This document shows, piece after piece, positions 22,176-33,179 of a stretch of DNA of 64,000 bases. Made by a program: the position numbers and the translations under genes. Each line of letters opens with the position of its first letter. Position 1 is the stretch's first letter. The notes beneath the pieces are model-generated. The model was not told the DNA's origin, made no database searches, and saw nothing but the letters and a program-made list of their open reading frames with translations. Source of the stretch: Enchytraeus crypticus (Eukaryota > Annelida > Clitellata > Enchytraeida > Enchytraeidae); contig CAJHZI010000299.1 of assembly GCA_905160935.1 (NCBI GenBank), positions 325,001-389,000 on the forward strand, written 5' to 3'.

Positions 22176-22444
22176 TAAAAAAAACCAGCAAATATAAAGA
22201 TAAGGTTTTTTTAAGAAAGCTTTTCGTGTTTAAATTTTTTTCCAAAGATATAAGATATAAAATACTAATTGACTTCAGTAAACTATATTAAGATTAAACA
22301 CACAACTGGGTATATGACTACAATTATTGGCGGTAATATCCAACAATTGTACTATGGCATAGTGACATCGTTAGCAACATAAATCTATAATTATCCCATT
22401 AGTGCACACATCACGTATATCACCTAATATACTCTCTGATCGAC

Positions 22445-22685
22445 TCTTCATCATCACATTTACCCTTGAATCCCAGTATAGTAAGGGTGGGATTTTAGAA
22501 TTTTTTCAAAATTCTAAAATCTTCCTTTTTTGCAAATTCTGGAGCCCAGACTCCAGAATTTGCGAAACCACCCCAAACCGAATGCGCTTTCTGACGTTGT
22601 TTTATATCTTAGTGCTTTGTCGCCTTTTACGACTCATGCAGTCCACGGTTAGTCATTCTTCAACAACTCGGACACAACATGGCTA
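22445..22685 (+). repeat. Dispersed repeat family S6
   Basis: Full copy with a small inverted repeat around 22490-22565 (AGAATTT... / ...CCAGAATTTGCG). It lies directly past the stop codon of the minus-strand zinc-finger gene, so it probably overlaps that gene's 3' UTR. Confidence 0.7.
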
Positions 22686-22714
22686 TGACTGATCAATGAA
22701 AAGATTTGTGTCAA

Positions 22715-23583
22715 CTACAATTTAACGCAGAGTTCTTCACTCATAGGCGATATCGTGGACTGCGAGTTGTTCTTGAAGTGAACAGCTTGAATATGTCTCT
22801 GGAGAGATGAACTCCGAGAGAAGCTCAGAGCACAAGCAGCACAAGCATGCGGCTTAATACCCTTGTGCACAGCATTGGCGTGTCTCCTCACGCTTGATTT
22901 ATCCGTGAAAGCTTTACCGCACTCGTTGCACAGATGAGGCTCCATCTGATAGTGTACGGCTACCACATGCCGCTTGAGGTACTCCTTTGTTGCGCCCTTA
23001 TACTCGCAGTACGAACAAACATATTGTCTCGTGCCATCGTGAACAGTTCTCTGATGCAGCTTGAGATTACACTTTGACGCAAACCTATACTTACACAGAT
23101 CACAAATGAACGGTTTCTCACCGCAGTGAGTAGATCTCCAGTGATGTACGCACTTCTGTCGGGTGGTGAACTTCTTGTCACAGACCGAACACTCGTACGG
23201 TTTCTCATGATTGTGAACAAGTCTCACGTGCATAGCAAGATTGCTCTTCTTAGAGAAGCACGCGTCGCACTGGTCACACTTGTGAGGTTTCTCTTCTAGA
23301 TGAACAGCAGAGATATGCTGCTTGAGATGTTGCAGGCGAGGTGTTGCGTAGTCGCACGCATCGCACTGGTATTTCCCATTTCCGTGCGCGTTCCTGATAT
23401 GACGAGCGAGTTCGAATTTAGAGTCGAATGTTGTCTCGCAGTGGGTGCACTGAAGGTCGGTTTTAATGTTGTGAATGCGGTCCAGATGGCGTCGCAAATC
23501 GTGAGATCTGCCGAACACTCTTCCGCAGAGAGGACATTTGTTGCGCTGACGAGTATTACCAGGATGAAATGTACTGTTCAAAT
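22715..23583 (-). CDS. C2H2 zinc-finger protein A, finger exon
   Basis: Last coding exon of a minus-strand gene. It starts after an acceptor-like CATTGCACAG in phase 1 and ends at TAG (22715-22717). It encodes nine tandem C2H2 fingers of CxxC-x12-HxxxxH type (H spacing 4), e.g. CPLCGRVFGRSHDLRRHLDRIH start and CNECGKAFTDKSSVRRH. The linkers are variable (EKPHKCD, EKPYEC, GTRQYVC), with a short tail after finger nine. This should be a nuclear, DNA-binding, probably regulatory protein; the target is unknown. Phase 1 fits the donor at 26635, where the join would read ...DTAE-D-LNST. The paralogue is at 33180-34150. An in-frame Met upstream of the acceptor (23599) exists but lies in the intron by this model. 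Confidence 0.85.
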
Positions 23584-23689
23584 CTGTGCAATGCATCACA
23601 TAACAACCGTATTAAACAATACTAGAGAGATCTTAAAGTTTTACTTAATCTCTTAGTTTTTCATTTTGCGTAAGCAGGATTGTTTTCTC

Positions 23690-23910
23690 AGGGAATGACG
23701 CACCTGCCCAGTAAATGTTAGTCGAAGCGGAGGAAGGCTTAGAGGTCCACCTCGTCATATGCAGAATCCCCCAAGAATAATGGTATATAGAAAGAAAGTT
23801 ATAAATGATTTAAAGATCCACTGGTATACATATGACATAAAGAGGAAAACGGAAGATAGAGCTACGTGGAGGTGCTATGTACCATGGACCTTCCAGTAGG
23901 CAGTGCACCA
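23690..23910 (+). repeat. SINE-like family S4
   Basis: Full copy inside the intron of zinc-finger gene A, opposite to the gene. Head TCTCAGGGAATGACGCACCT; LINE-A-like tail TGGACCTTCCAGTAGGCAGT; then AGAGAGAG. Confidence 0.75.
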
Positions 23911-23918
23911 AGAGAGAG

Positions 23919-24083
23919 ATACATATAACATAACATAACATAACGACACACTGCGTCAGGAAGCACAGATGCTTGTTTTAAGACCCATTTCCTCCTAACT
24001 CTCCTTGGTTATTAGTAATCTTTACCTTTTAATGGCGCATCAATTGCAGCCGGCGCTGAATTAAGAATAACCTTCCATCATAT
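23919..24083 (-). repeat. 5'-truncated 5S-derived SINE (S3b)
   Basis: Only the body and tail, ending in (TTATG)n on the minus strand. The 5S head is missing. This subfamily ends GACCCAGTGTGTCGTTATG-like, unlike the 9303 subfamily. Confidence 0.75.
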
Positions 24084-24339
24084 TACTTGTCCAACGTCAG
24101 TAAGGGGTAACTAAGTATCTAGGTTGGTGAGCAGCTAGGCTCTAAAAATTGCTAAATTTTGTTATTATTCCGACCTGATTTATCTCGATCAATTTATTTT
24201 GAGTTTTTATCCCGATTTTTAATTATTTTTTAAACGAGTTTCAAGGGACGATGGTGATGTGATATCACACATATGACATGATGCACACGCTACAGAATTT
24301 TCTTGCTTAGATACTATTTTTGTAGCTTTCTGAATTTCC

Positions 24340-24450
24340 TCCATTCTTAATGGTTACTAGTAATCGTTGCAGTGTGATAACGCAGAGTTCAGGTGACGCA
24401 GATTTTAGGATAACCTTCCAGAACACACGGGTTTCATTCATTGTTGTCAT
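24340..24450 (-). repeat. Relic of S3 SINE body
   Basis: Diverged match to the S3 body (GGTTACTAGTAATCGTTGC, AGGATAACCTTCCAGAAC). Confidence 0.45.
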
Positions 24451-24542
24451 AGAAATTGCCTGCCAATAATAGATTATAATCAGCAAGAAGATGGGTTCTT
24501 TCTGACTATAATCTGCATTATTCATGTACAGCTTGAATGATC

Positions 24543-24620
24543 CAATGGACAGTGTGCTTGATTGATATGCAAGAGGCCATCGGTTCGAACTGATTTACTT
24601 TAGACTGATTTTCTGGATTT
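24543..24620 (+). pseudogene. tRNA-Ile(GAU)-like relic or SINE head
   Basis: CTTGA-TTGATAT-GCAAG forms an anticodon-like arm with loop triplet GAT. It is followed by T-arm-like ATCGGTTCGAACTGAT with the B box. The acceptor stem does not pair and one anticodon-stem pair is mismatched, so it is not a working tRNA. Confidence 0.4.
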
Positions 24621-25104
24621 TGGAATTTGCACAGTTTTTGGACCTTTCATTTTGCTCGCCAGTTTGATTTTGCTTCAATAGTGTTGGATGTTGTCATTGA
24701 TGACTGTAGCAATGTAATTGTTGTTATTATTATTACTATCCCAGCCTGACGGTTTCCGATAGTATCCATAGTGGTATAGAAACAGATGTTAAACCAAGCA
24801 TAATATCTTTTATACTGAAGTCATTTATAAACAGACGATGTGGAGATGCAGTATTATCAGAGAGAAAAAGTATACTGGTGACGGTTAACGTTTTCATGAT
24901 TTGGACAATTTCAAAACAAAAAGAATTTAAACAATGATACAAATACAATCAAGTTGTGTTGGTTTTACATTACCATTACTTGAATATCAAATTATAATTC
25001 TTGAAATGATGCAGTGAATTCATTTGACCAGGAATTGAGTGAATGAAAAATTCTATTAAGAGAAGAATAAATCAGATAAAATAAGTATACGAAGGAAGTA
25101 GCCG

Positions 25105-25310
25105 ATGTATATGTGTATATAAGCTGAGGTAGGCATAGGGAGCCCACATCGCTATTAGCAGAATCCCCCAAGAATAATGGTATATCAAAAAGAATGATAG
25201 AAGATTTTAAGATTACTCCTATGTTGGCATGAAGATAAAGCGGAAGATAACGGCAGATAGAGATGAGTGGAGGCATTGTAACCATAAACCTGCCAGTAGG
25301 AAGAGCATTA
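25105..25310 (+). repeat. SINE-like family S4
   Basis: Copy with AGCAGAATCCCCCAAGAATA and the LINE-A-like tail AACCTGCCAGTAGGAAGAGC; the head is degraded. Intron of gene A. The adjoining stretches 24621-25104 and 25311-25917 show no recognised element. Confidence 0.7.
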
Positions 25311-25917
25311 AGAGAAAGAAAATATGTATTCCATCAATTCAGATTTTCTAACTAGCTTAATCAGCATTGTAGTTTTGATTACCTGAATAACAAGTTTATT
25401 GCTTACATGTACAATCGATTTACTGATTTTTGTTTCGAATTTTTCAAGAAAATTTTTCCACCTCAAATCCAAAATTAACCCTTAGGCTTCAAAATTTCTA
25501 CAATAAAAATTAAAAATTGTCTCTGCATATTCAGCAAACCTGGCTCTGGTAGAGTCTTAGCATCACACTGCAATGAATAGGGAAAGTCAGCATCTGATTC
25601 CTCAGGTTCGGATTCTGCTTCCTTTTTAATATCTGCCACACAAATATATATGTATAATACACTTGGTTGATATTCTCATACAAACATTTTCAGTTCAGCT
25701 TTTCTTTCCATAAATATCCCGACGAAATTGCATAATACTGCAGTGCCGTTAATTGGTACCACCGAGGGTTATTAAGTTTCTGTCAGTAAATGGAGAAAAT
25801 CAGGCTCATAAAAAACATAACCCTAACCACATACAAAAAGTATGGCGTATTTGTTGAAAAGAATCGCTATTAAGTAAGGACTGTACTGCAGATTCACTGA
25901 ATAAAATCCACCCAATT

Positions 25918-26066
25918 TACAAAATTCACCGAATCCCGTTAATTGGGTGAATTCTGTTAATTGGGTGAATTCTGTTAATTGGGTGAATTCTGTTAATTGG
26001 GTGAATTATGTTAATTGGGTGAATTGTGTTAATTGGGTGAATTCTGTTAATTGGGTGAATTTTATT
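25918..26066. repeat. 18-bp minisatellite
   Basis: About eight units of TTAATTGGGTGAATTCTG, nearly identical, in gene A's intron. The antisense INPIHP repeats are an artefact. A looser ATGGA-rich repeat follows at 26195-26290. Confidence 0.92.
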
Positions 26067-26635
26067 GCAGGGGCTACAACACTGAGGGGGGGTGCATTGA
26101 GTGAAAAGTTGATGAGTAACGACTAGAAATGAAAATCTTCTACAGGGTTCGGAATAGATAGATATAGATATATATATTGGAATAAGGGCAAAAGCCATGA
26201 AATGGATGGAAATGGATGCATGGGTGGAAATGGATAGAATGGATGGAAAAATGGATGAAATGGAAAAAGGCCAGAGCCATGAAATGGAATTTGGCCAAAG
26301 CCGTGAAACGACGGAGAAGTTAATGAAATAGATTTAAAGAAATTAAACATTACTGTAAAAAATGTATGAAAACTAATCACACACAAGCGTATATATATCG
26401 AAAACTTTTAATGTCTGTTTTGTTGCAGTTAGTTTGAACTGAATCAAGAACAAAACTCCAGTTTTAACTCACTGCTTTAGTTTTAAAAAGTAAAATGACA
26501 TTTCAGAAGTGACACTTTAAATATTAAGTGCATTTCATAAATTATATTATTATTAACTGAATATCTCGTAACCAATGGCGCATAGCAACTTCAAACTAAT
26601 TTTAGTTATTATCTTATTAACTAAACAATTCAAAC

Positions 26636-26969
26636 CTTCAGCAGTATCTTTATCTGCTTCAGCAGATGGCGTCAAATTATCATCCTCTATTTTAGCGTAA
26701 TAGCGACGAAGCAAATGAGACAATTCTTCGTTATCTGAAACTTCTTCATTAGAGCTATATGCTGAAGTGTCCTCCACCACTTCTGATGGAATCTCTGCAG
26801 CATCATTCGCTAACGAGTTATTTCCTTCTAATGACGTAACATGATGAGATTCAGCCACAGCCAAACTACATGAAACCTCTTCGCAAGGAAGGTGGTTCAA
26901 AGCATCGCTAACTTGCAGTTCTTTCATATTTATTAATTCAGTTTCACATCCGTCTTGTGGATGCCGCAA
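26636..26969 (-). CDS. C2H2 zinc-finger protein A, upstream acidic exon
   Basis: Open frame on minus rich in Glu, Asp and Ser (e.g. DTSAYSSNEEVSDNEELSHL). It ends at a donor-like GAAG|GTTTGA (26636/26635) in phase 1, which matches the acceptor phase of the finger exon 3 kb downstream. The paralogue at 30809 has the same plan: acidic N-terminal exon, phase-1 intron, finger exon. The 5' limit is uncertain. The listed end is the last codon before upstream sequence I cannot place, and the frame stays open to about 26987 with no ATG, so a further 5' exon is likely. An acidic N-terminus would suit activation or protein binding; that is inference. Confidence 0.6.
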
Positions 26970-27299
26970 TGTAACAATGAAGGGTTCATCTAGTAGTTAA
27001 ATCTCTTATATCTAACAAAATACCATTTCTTACGAAAAGTCACTTACTAATTACACTTAAGATTTCTAAATATAGTACAATTCATAATGAAATTATTTAG
27101 CAATTATCTTAATTTTAATATAATATAAACTATTGATAAAAAGTAAAATTAGTGATTACATCATCACTGAATAACAAAGTTGTTCCACAATTGCCTATGT
27201 TAAACAGAGCACCACAACATCAATGCAGCGTGATGTCCATATTGACCAATGAGCAACAGCCCGCGGAAAGTTAAGACATCCTAATAAGGATATCTGCCG

Positions 27300-27438
27300 G
27301 TAACGCTAAAGCTAAAGCTAAGGTTAACGTCAGTCTTCTCACTCGAAAGTGATGTCAGTGACGGGCGAGCCCAGACTTTCAACCCCACACATACTGATCC
27401 ACGGTCGAGTATCTTACCGACTTCGCCACTGGCTCCAG
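27300..27438 (-). repeat. SINE family S2
   Basis: Full-length, sense minus, inserted in a LINE fragment. 26988-27299 shows nothing recognised. Confidence 0.85.
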
Positions 27439-27720
27439 CCAATATTGTTGGAATATTGTCCAAGTTTTCTATTGAGATAACACTGTTAAAGTTGTCACTG
27501 AATACATTTGCTGTACCTTTATCATCAGTGACAATATTACCAGCAGCATCTTTCAATGGACATACTCTAACTTAGACTCTCTTTATTTAAAACATATACA
27601 AAGAAACATTTACTGCAATTTTTTCCATCATTAGCTAATTTATCCTCAAACTCATACAGGTAGTTAGACACATAGCTTACAGTTAATGGTTTGTTTATTC
27701 TTCAGAGTTTCGGACACCGC
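27439..27720 (-). pseudogene. LINE-B-type pre-RT fragment
   Basis: Minus-strand translation gives YEFEDKLANDGKNCSKCFFV, then (after a shift) LKDAAGNIVTDDKGTANVFS and DNFNSVIS. This is the typical linker between endonuclease and reverse transcriptase in CR1/L2-type LINEs. It has frameshifts and an S2 insertion at its end. Confidence 0.6.
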
Positions 27721-28126
27721 ATCACACATATATATATTATATAAGGGGGGCATGAGCCCCCCTTAGGCCTGCCTATAAAAACTTTTAAAACCATATTTTC
27801 ATTGTTTCTAGGGCAATTGCGATGTATAAATATGTTTTCACATCGTAAGGGCAGTGGTTAGGAGGGGGGGTACGAGAGGAAACTCAGTTCCATTAGCTCG
27901 ATTTTTTTCTAGAATATGCTAGGAGCCCTGTAAAATGAAAGGAGGAGGCCTGAAAAATGTTGACCCTTTCACTAGCTCTCGACTTTCACTTTAACCACTG
28001 TATTAGAAGAAAAAAGGGTGTAAGTAAAAAATGTGAACTAAATCACGGAGCAGTGGTGCAACAGCCAGGGTTGGGAAGGGCTTAAGCACTCCTCTATCGC
28101 CAAAATTAGGTCACTTTTGCAATTCG
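27721..28126 (-). mobile_element. hAT-like MITE M1, partial copy
   Basis: Reads in reverse relative to 28622-29332 and matches its right half (AAAATATGGTTTTAAAAG region, CACTAGCTCTCGACTTTCAC on plus, CAGTGGTGCAACAGCC). It lacks the terminal repeats and is cut by the S3 SINE at 28127. Confidence 0.6.
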
Positions 28127-28437
28127 GGGGCAGGATTAGCGCACTCGGATAAGATGCGCGTCAGTTGAATGAAGTTAAGCTCCATTACGCCGGTTAGTAC
28201 TTTGTGGACGACCACCTTGGAAGACCGAGTGTTGACAGCTTTGAAAGAAAAAATCCTGAGGGTGTTGGAAAGTTATTCTTAAATCCACGCTGGCTGCAAT
28301 TGATGCGCCAACAAAAGGCAACGATTACTAATAACCATGGAGCGGAATGCAGGAAATAACGAAAACCACAAAAAACAGAAACCAAGAAAGGAAACTATGT
28401 AGCATATGCGGTATGTCATGTGTGTAACTATACGAAC
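28127..28437 (+). repeat. 5S-rRNA-derived SINE (S3)
   Basis: Full copy. The 5S-like segment GAATGAAGTTAAGCTCCATT, CGGTTAGTACTTTGTGG and CACCTTGGAAGACCG is the best preserved of the first subfamily. Confidence 0.85.
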
Positions 28438-28621
28438 AAAGAAAAATTCATCCAGATCCGCAGAGTTTCTTCAGAGGTGAAAAAATAATAACCTACTTTT
28501 TCCAATACAAATGTAGGATTTTAGGCATTTTAGGTTTTCCCCTCCCTTTAATATGGGTATGAGCAGGGGGGTAAGATACAGGGATGTCAGGGATACTGAC
28601 TCTAAGAGCCTAACGCAGTAG

Positions 28622-29332
28622 CAGGGGCGGATCCAGGAATTTTTTAAAGGGGGGCCCCAAAAACTTTTTTTGGACAGTGTACTCAGTTTTGTTTACTTCT
28701 TACATTTTGCTTTGCCTTATTCGGGACGTGACGCACTAGAAAAAATGCTGTGTGGGGGGTACTCAAAATTTTTCAGCATACTGAGCTCGGCTCATAGAGT
28801 GAGTATATCCCCGTGTCTTACCCCCCCACCATATCCGTACTAAAGTGAGAGAAAAAGCTAAAATGCCTAAAATCCTACATTTGTTTAGGAAAAAAGTAGG
28901 TTAATTTTTCACCTCTGAGGGTCTGAAGAAACTCAGAGGATCTGGACCAATTGCAAATGTGACCTAATATTGGCGGAAGATGGGGGGGGGGGGGCCTAAG
29001 TGCCTCGATGCCAGCCAAGGCAGTTTGCACCACTGTTCCGGGAGAGAGTTCACATTTTTTATTTGCAACCTTTTTCCACTTTTACAGTGACTAAAGTGAA
29101 AATTGAGAGCTACTGAAACGGTCAACATTTTTCGGGCTCCCCTACCGTTCATATTTGAAAAAATTCCAGGTAGTCGGACTGTTCGAGTTCCCTCTTGTAC
29201 CCCCTCTAACCCCCTAACGCCCTTAAAACATATTTACACCTAGAAATTGCATAGAAACAATGAAAATATACTTAAAAAATCTTTTTCGTCGGGTCTAAGC
29301 GGTTGCCCGGGCCCCCCTTGGACCCGCCACTG
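28622..29332. mobile_element. hAT-like MITE M1 (711 bp)
   Basis: Ends CAGGGGCGGATCCAGG and, reversed, CAGTGGCGGGTCCAAGG. A perfect 8-bp target duplication CGCAGTAG flanks it (28614-28621 and 29333-29340). Eight-base duplications and CA...TG ends fit hAT. No transposase; the interior has runs of C and G and no long frame. 28438-28613 shows nothing recognised. Confidence 0.85.
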
Positions 29333-29391
29333 CGCAGTAGTGAAAAAATTGGAAAGACTGAAGAAAATTAAAGATTAGAATTTTTTTAAGA

Positions 29392-29392
<1 letters not shown>

Positions 29393-29468
<76 letters not shown>
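29393..29468. repeat. (TA)n microsatellite
   Basis: Uninterrupted TA, ~38 units. 29469-30025 shows no recognised element. Confidence 0.95.
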
Positions 29469-29473
<5 letters not shown>

Positions 29474-30025
29474 TTATATATACTCTTGAATAAAATTCCA
29501 ATAGGCCTACATGTTACTGTTTAAAACCTAGAATTTATTGATATTATCAATATATTATTTTTGTATTTAAATTCTTTAGCAAGTTCCTTAAAATTAGTTA
29601 AAGCCATTAAACATCGGCCGTTATCTGCAATAAATTAGCAGTTATTAAATATTGATTGGTTTATATTTATGCATGTTCCATGTGTGTCCTAAGGTTAGGG
29701 TTCGAAGATTGAGTAAGATCGTACGCAGATTTTGAGCTAGGAGATACCACGGAATTAAGACTAATACTTGGTCTACTCAGGAAGACTACAGGTGGTTATT
29801 TAATGGCATGGTTTAATCCCATTGTTTATAACCAGATGTCCAGGAAACTTAGCCGCCAACTTAATAACTTATTATTAATATTAATAATATTAATAACTTA
29901 TAATTTTTAACTGTCATGGCAGCATATTCTATTTATTTGATGGTTTGTAGTCATGTTTTATATTGTTCACGTTTAAGTTACTGGATTTTAAATCGGGACT
30001 ATTTGATAAGATTTGGATAAACACG

Positions 30026-30275
30026 ATTGATGGTTTAGGGGTAACGTCTTGACGTTTTAAACTGAAAGTTAAAGTTATGAAGTTGTTACTACAAATGACA
30101 GATCCTGAGGTGAATTTAACCCTCGTGGTTTCGAATCTCAGCCGCGCTTGTCTTAGAGTAAAATCTCGGGCATTTACTGGACTTGTTATACGAAAATGGT
30201 CTATATTGCCTAACGGTTTAAACATGTGGTACTAAAAGTGATTGATATCAACAAAGATCATTTCACTATATAGTG
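30026..30275 (+). repeat. tRNA-derived SINE, family S1
   Basis: Sense plus, with a ~30-bp internal duplication after the A box (repeat of AAACTGAAAGTTAAAGTTAT region). Confidence 0.75.
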
Positions 30276-30292
30276 CATGTCTATTTTACTTC

Positions 30293-30520
30293 TCAGGGAA
30301 TGACGCCCCTGCCCAGTAAATGATAGTTAAAGCTGAGGAAGGCCCACCTCCTCGTATATTTTATTATTGACATAAGCAAAATCCCCAAAGAAAATTGGTA
30401 TGTCAAGAGGAATGTTATAGATGATTTAAAGATGCACTCGTATGTGGACATGAAGAGGAAAACAGAAGATAGAGATGAGTGGAAGTGTTATACCTTGGAA
30501 TTGGCAGTAGGCAGTGCACT
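30293..30520 (+). repeat. SINE-like family S4
   Basis: Best-preserved head: TCTCAGGGAATGACGCCCCT, GCCCAGTAAATGATAG. LINE-A-like tail TTGGCAGTAGGCAGTGCACT, then GAGAGAG. Confidence 0.8.
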
Positions 30521-30808
30521 GAGAGAGAGGTCTGCATGTTTTAATATAGAAACATAATATATTAATATTGTAATCAATATCTCTTTAAAAATATTGCCGT
30601 AATATAACTCATTTGGTGCCGATTTGTCTGTTAAAACAAGAAACAAACTGAAAATGTAATTAAAATCTATACTATCTTGTTGCAGGTTCTATTGTAGGAT
30701 CTGCTATACCATCTAAATTTAGGAAGTATACAGAACACCGTAACTGAATAGTTCACAGCAGAAAAATCTGCTTTTCATTCAACTTAAATAACAACACATC
30801 AATTAACA

Positions 30809-31589
30809 ATGTTGTTTAATCAGGAAGGAGCTCAAAGTTTAGAGTCTGATGTTCATAATAATGTTTATGATCAGGATGCTGGTAGTCGGGATGTTGAAAA
30901 TCAAGATGATGATAAAAATAATCAGCATGATGATAGTCAGGAAGTTGGTAGTCAGGATGTTAATAGTCAGGATGTTAATAGTCAGGATGTTAAAAATCAG
31001 GATGTTGAAGATCAGGATGTTGACAATCAGGATGTTGACAATCAGGATCTTAATAGTCAGGCTGTTGGTAATCAGGATGTTAATAGTCAGGATGTTAGTA
31101 GTCAGGATGCTGATAATCAGGATGTTAATAGTCAGGATGCTGATAATCAGGATGCTGATAATCAGGATGTTAATAGTCAGGATGCTGATAATCAGGATGC
31201 TGATAATCAGGATGTTAATAGTCAGGATGGAGACAGTCAAGATGTTGGTAGTCAGGATGTTGATAAGGATGTTGATAGTCTGGATGTTGATATTCAGGAT
31301 GTTGATAGTCAGGATGTTAATAATCAGGATGTTGATCAGGATGATGATAGTCAGGATGATGATAATCAGGATGTTGATAATCAGGATGTTGATAATCAGG
31401 ATGTTAATAGTCAGGATGCTGATAATCAGGATGTTGCTGAGGTATCAGACACTGAGACAGTTTGTTATTCAGTTGAAGATCAGAGTCAAGAGTTATCAGA
31501 TACTGAGTGTGCTGATACGCAACAGGATGACTCTAGTGAGAGGAATGATCCTACGCTGTTAACAGAGCAGGAGAGACAAGTCCTAAAGA
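30809..31589 (+). CDS. C2H2 zinc-finger protein B, N-terminal acidic exon with pentapeptide repeat
   Basis: Opens with ATG at 30809 and runs 260 codons plus one base to the donor AAAGA|GTATGT, phase 1. Residues about 40-210 are some 30 tandem five-residue units of the DVNSQ/DVDNQ/DADNQ type, encoded by a 15-bp minisatellite. The last ~50 residues (VSDTETVCYSVEDQSQELSD...) are non-repetitive, acidic, and comparable with the paralogous exon at 26636. The stretch is very acidic and presumably disordered. Because the unit is a multiple of three, other frames also stay open; the true frame is set by the ATG and the phase-1 junction. A 5' UTR exon may precede; none is identified. Confidence 0.75.
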
Positions 31590-33179
31590 GTATGTACTAT
31601 GTGTATGTATTATGTGTATTATGTATGTACTATGTATGTACTAGGTTTAGATTACTATGTATATATGTACTTCTATGCTGTTGACATAAGAGAGACAAGT
31701 CCTAAAGAGTATGTACTGTGTGTATTACTGTGTATATTCTATGTGTTACTATGTATGTACTATGTATGTACTATGGGTTACTACGTGTGTACTATGTATT
31801 ACTACACTGTTAACAGAGCAGGAGAGACAAGTCCTAAAGGGTATGTACTATGTATTATGTATGTACTAGGTAGTACTAACTATGTGTAGTTTGTTTTACT
31901 ATGTATATACTATGTATTCCTATGTGTATACATAGTAATACATAGTATTACTATGTACAATGTACATACATATTAATACATAATATTTCTATGTATTACT
32001 ATGCATGTAATATGTATTACTATTACTATATATTACTATGTATGTTCTGTGTATAACTATGTATATACTATATATGTAGTGTGTATATACTATATGTATG
32101 TAATATTGTATATTACTATGTCTATACTATTTATTACTTAAAAATGTACTAGATATTACTACTTTGTATTGCTATGCTGTTCACTGTGAAGGATAGAGAA
32201 GTACTAAGGAGTATGTGTCACTATTCTCCTAATTCTAACTCTGTAGCATTTACTATTTTAAATAGATTAAAAATTGTAGGTCTGTAATATTCATACGAAA
32301 ATTTTTTATTAAATTTGTATTTTAAATGAAGTCTTTAATATTATGAGAATAGAGACTGCAGGCTGTCCTTGACAATTAGCGTGTTTATGACATAAGATAA
32401 TTTCATATTAAATATGATGTATATTATTTTGATATAATATTTTAAACCAATCATCTCTTCTGAACCTATATTTTACTTTATAATTTCATCCATAATTTTC
32501 ATACAATGAGCTTTAAAGAAAGGATAGGCCTATGTTCGAAATCCTTATCCTAGCCTATCCTTATCCAAGGAGAATTTCTGTGTAAGGACGTTCTTGTCTC
32601 ATCCTGAAATTATAATTATATGAAACTGATTAATTCTTTTTTCTGTTTATCTCAATTAACTAGCAGCAATACTACTAATATTCCTCTAAATTTACAGTGT
32701 TAGATTATAAAAATAATAAGTGTATATAGATGCTTTGTTTTTCTCTTGGATATATATTTGCTGCGGTTAAAAGATAAATTTAGAAAGTAGGTATGGTTTA
32801 CCTTATTACACTATTTTTCATTAATAGTAAAGTTGGCTAAATAATTAACTCCATCACCGCCTCACACCTTTCTCAGTGAGCAGCTAAGGACAATGTTACT
32901 TTCAAGATGAAAGGCACACTGCTTCTGAGGTTAGTATCTAGGAGCAGCCAGTTTCCCTAGCCTAATTCTTAAACTTGGACATGATATGACTATCGGCGAT
33001 GGATTTAAATTAGAATTATTGCTGGTGAGGCTATATTTTAATTGCACCATAGTCTATATATTGTTTTATTGTGTTACAGTGTTAACCATAGGAATAAACG
33101 ATGGAAGAATAAACTAAGGAAGAATAGATGTTAAGAATAAAAGAATATTGTACTGGTAAATTGTTAATTTTTCTTACAG
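31590..33179 (+). other. Zinc-finger B intron with repeated exon end and donor
   Basis: The 3' end of the exon with its donor (GAGACAAGTCCTAAAGAGTA) recurs at about 31687-31712 and 31811-31844, and weakly at 32180-32214. Between copies is a TATGTACTATGTATTAC repeat to about 32160. The rest is AT-rich without recognised elements; the acceptor is TTTTTCTTACAG. Confidence 0.7.

Noticed and set aside
22960..23656. Frames overlapping the zinc-finger A exon on both strands
   Set aside because: Shadows of the finger-coding frame; none has C2H2 spacing.
30839..31562. Long open frames on minus (ILTINIL repeats) and second plus frame (IVRML repeats)
   Set aside because: Shadows of the 15-bp coding minisatellite of zinc-finger B; the frame joined by phase-1 splicing to the fingers is preferred.
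33128..33179. ATG at 33128 as start of zinc-finger B
   Set aside because: It is followed by a strong pyrimidine-rich acceptor at 33179 and the upstream acidic exon fits in phase; the 17 codons would be intron.
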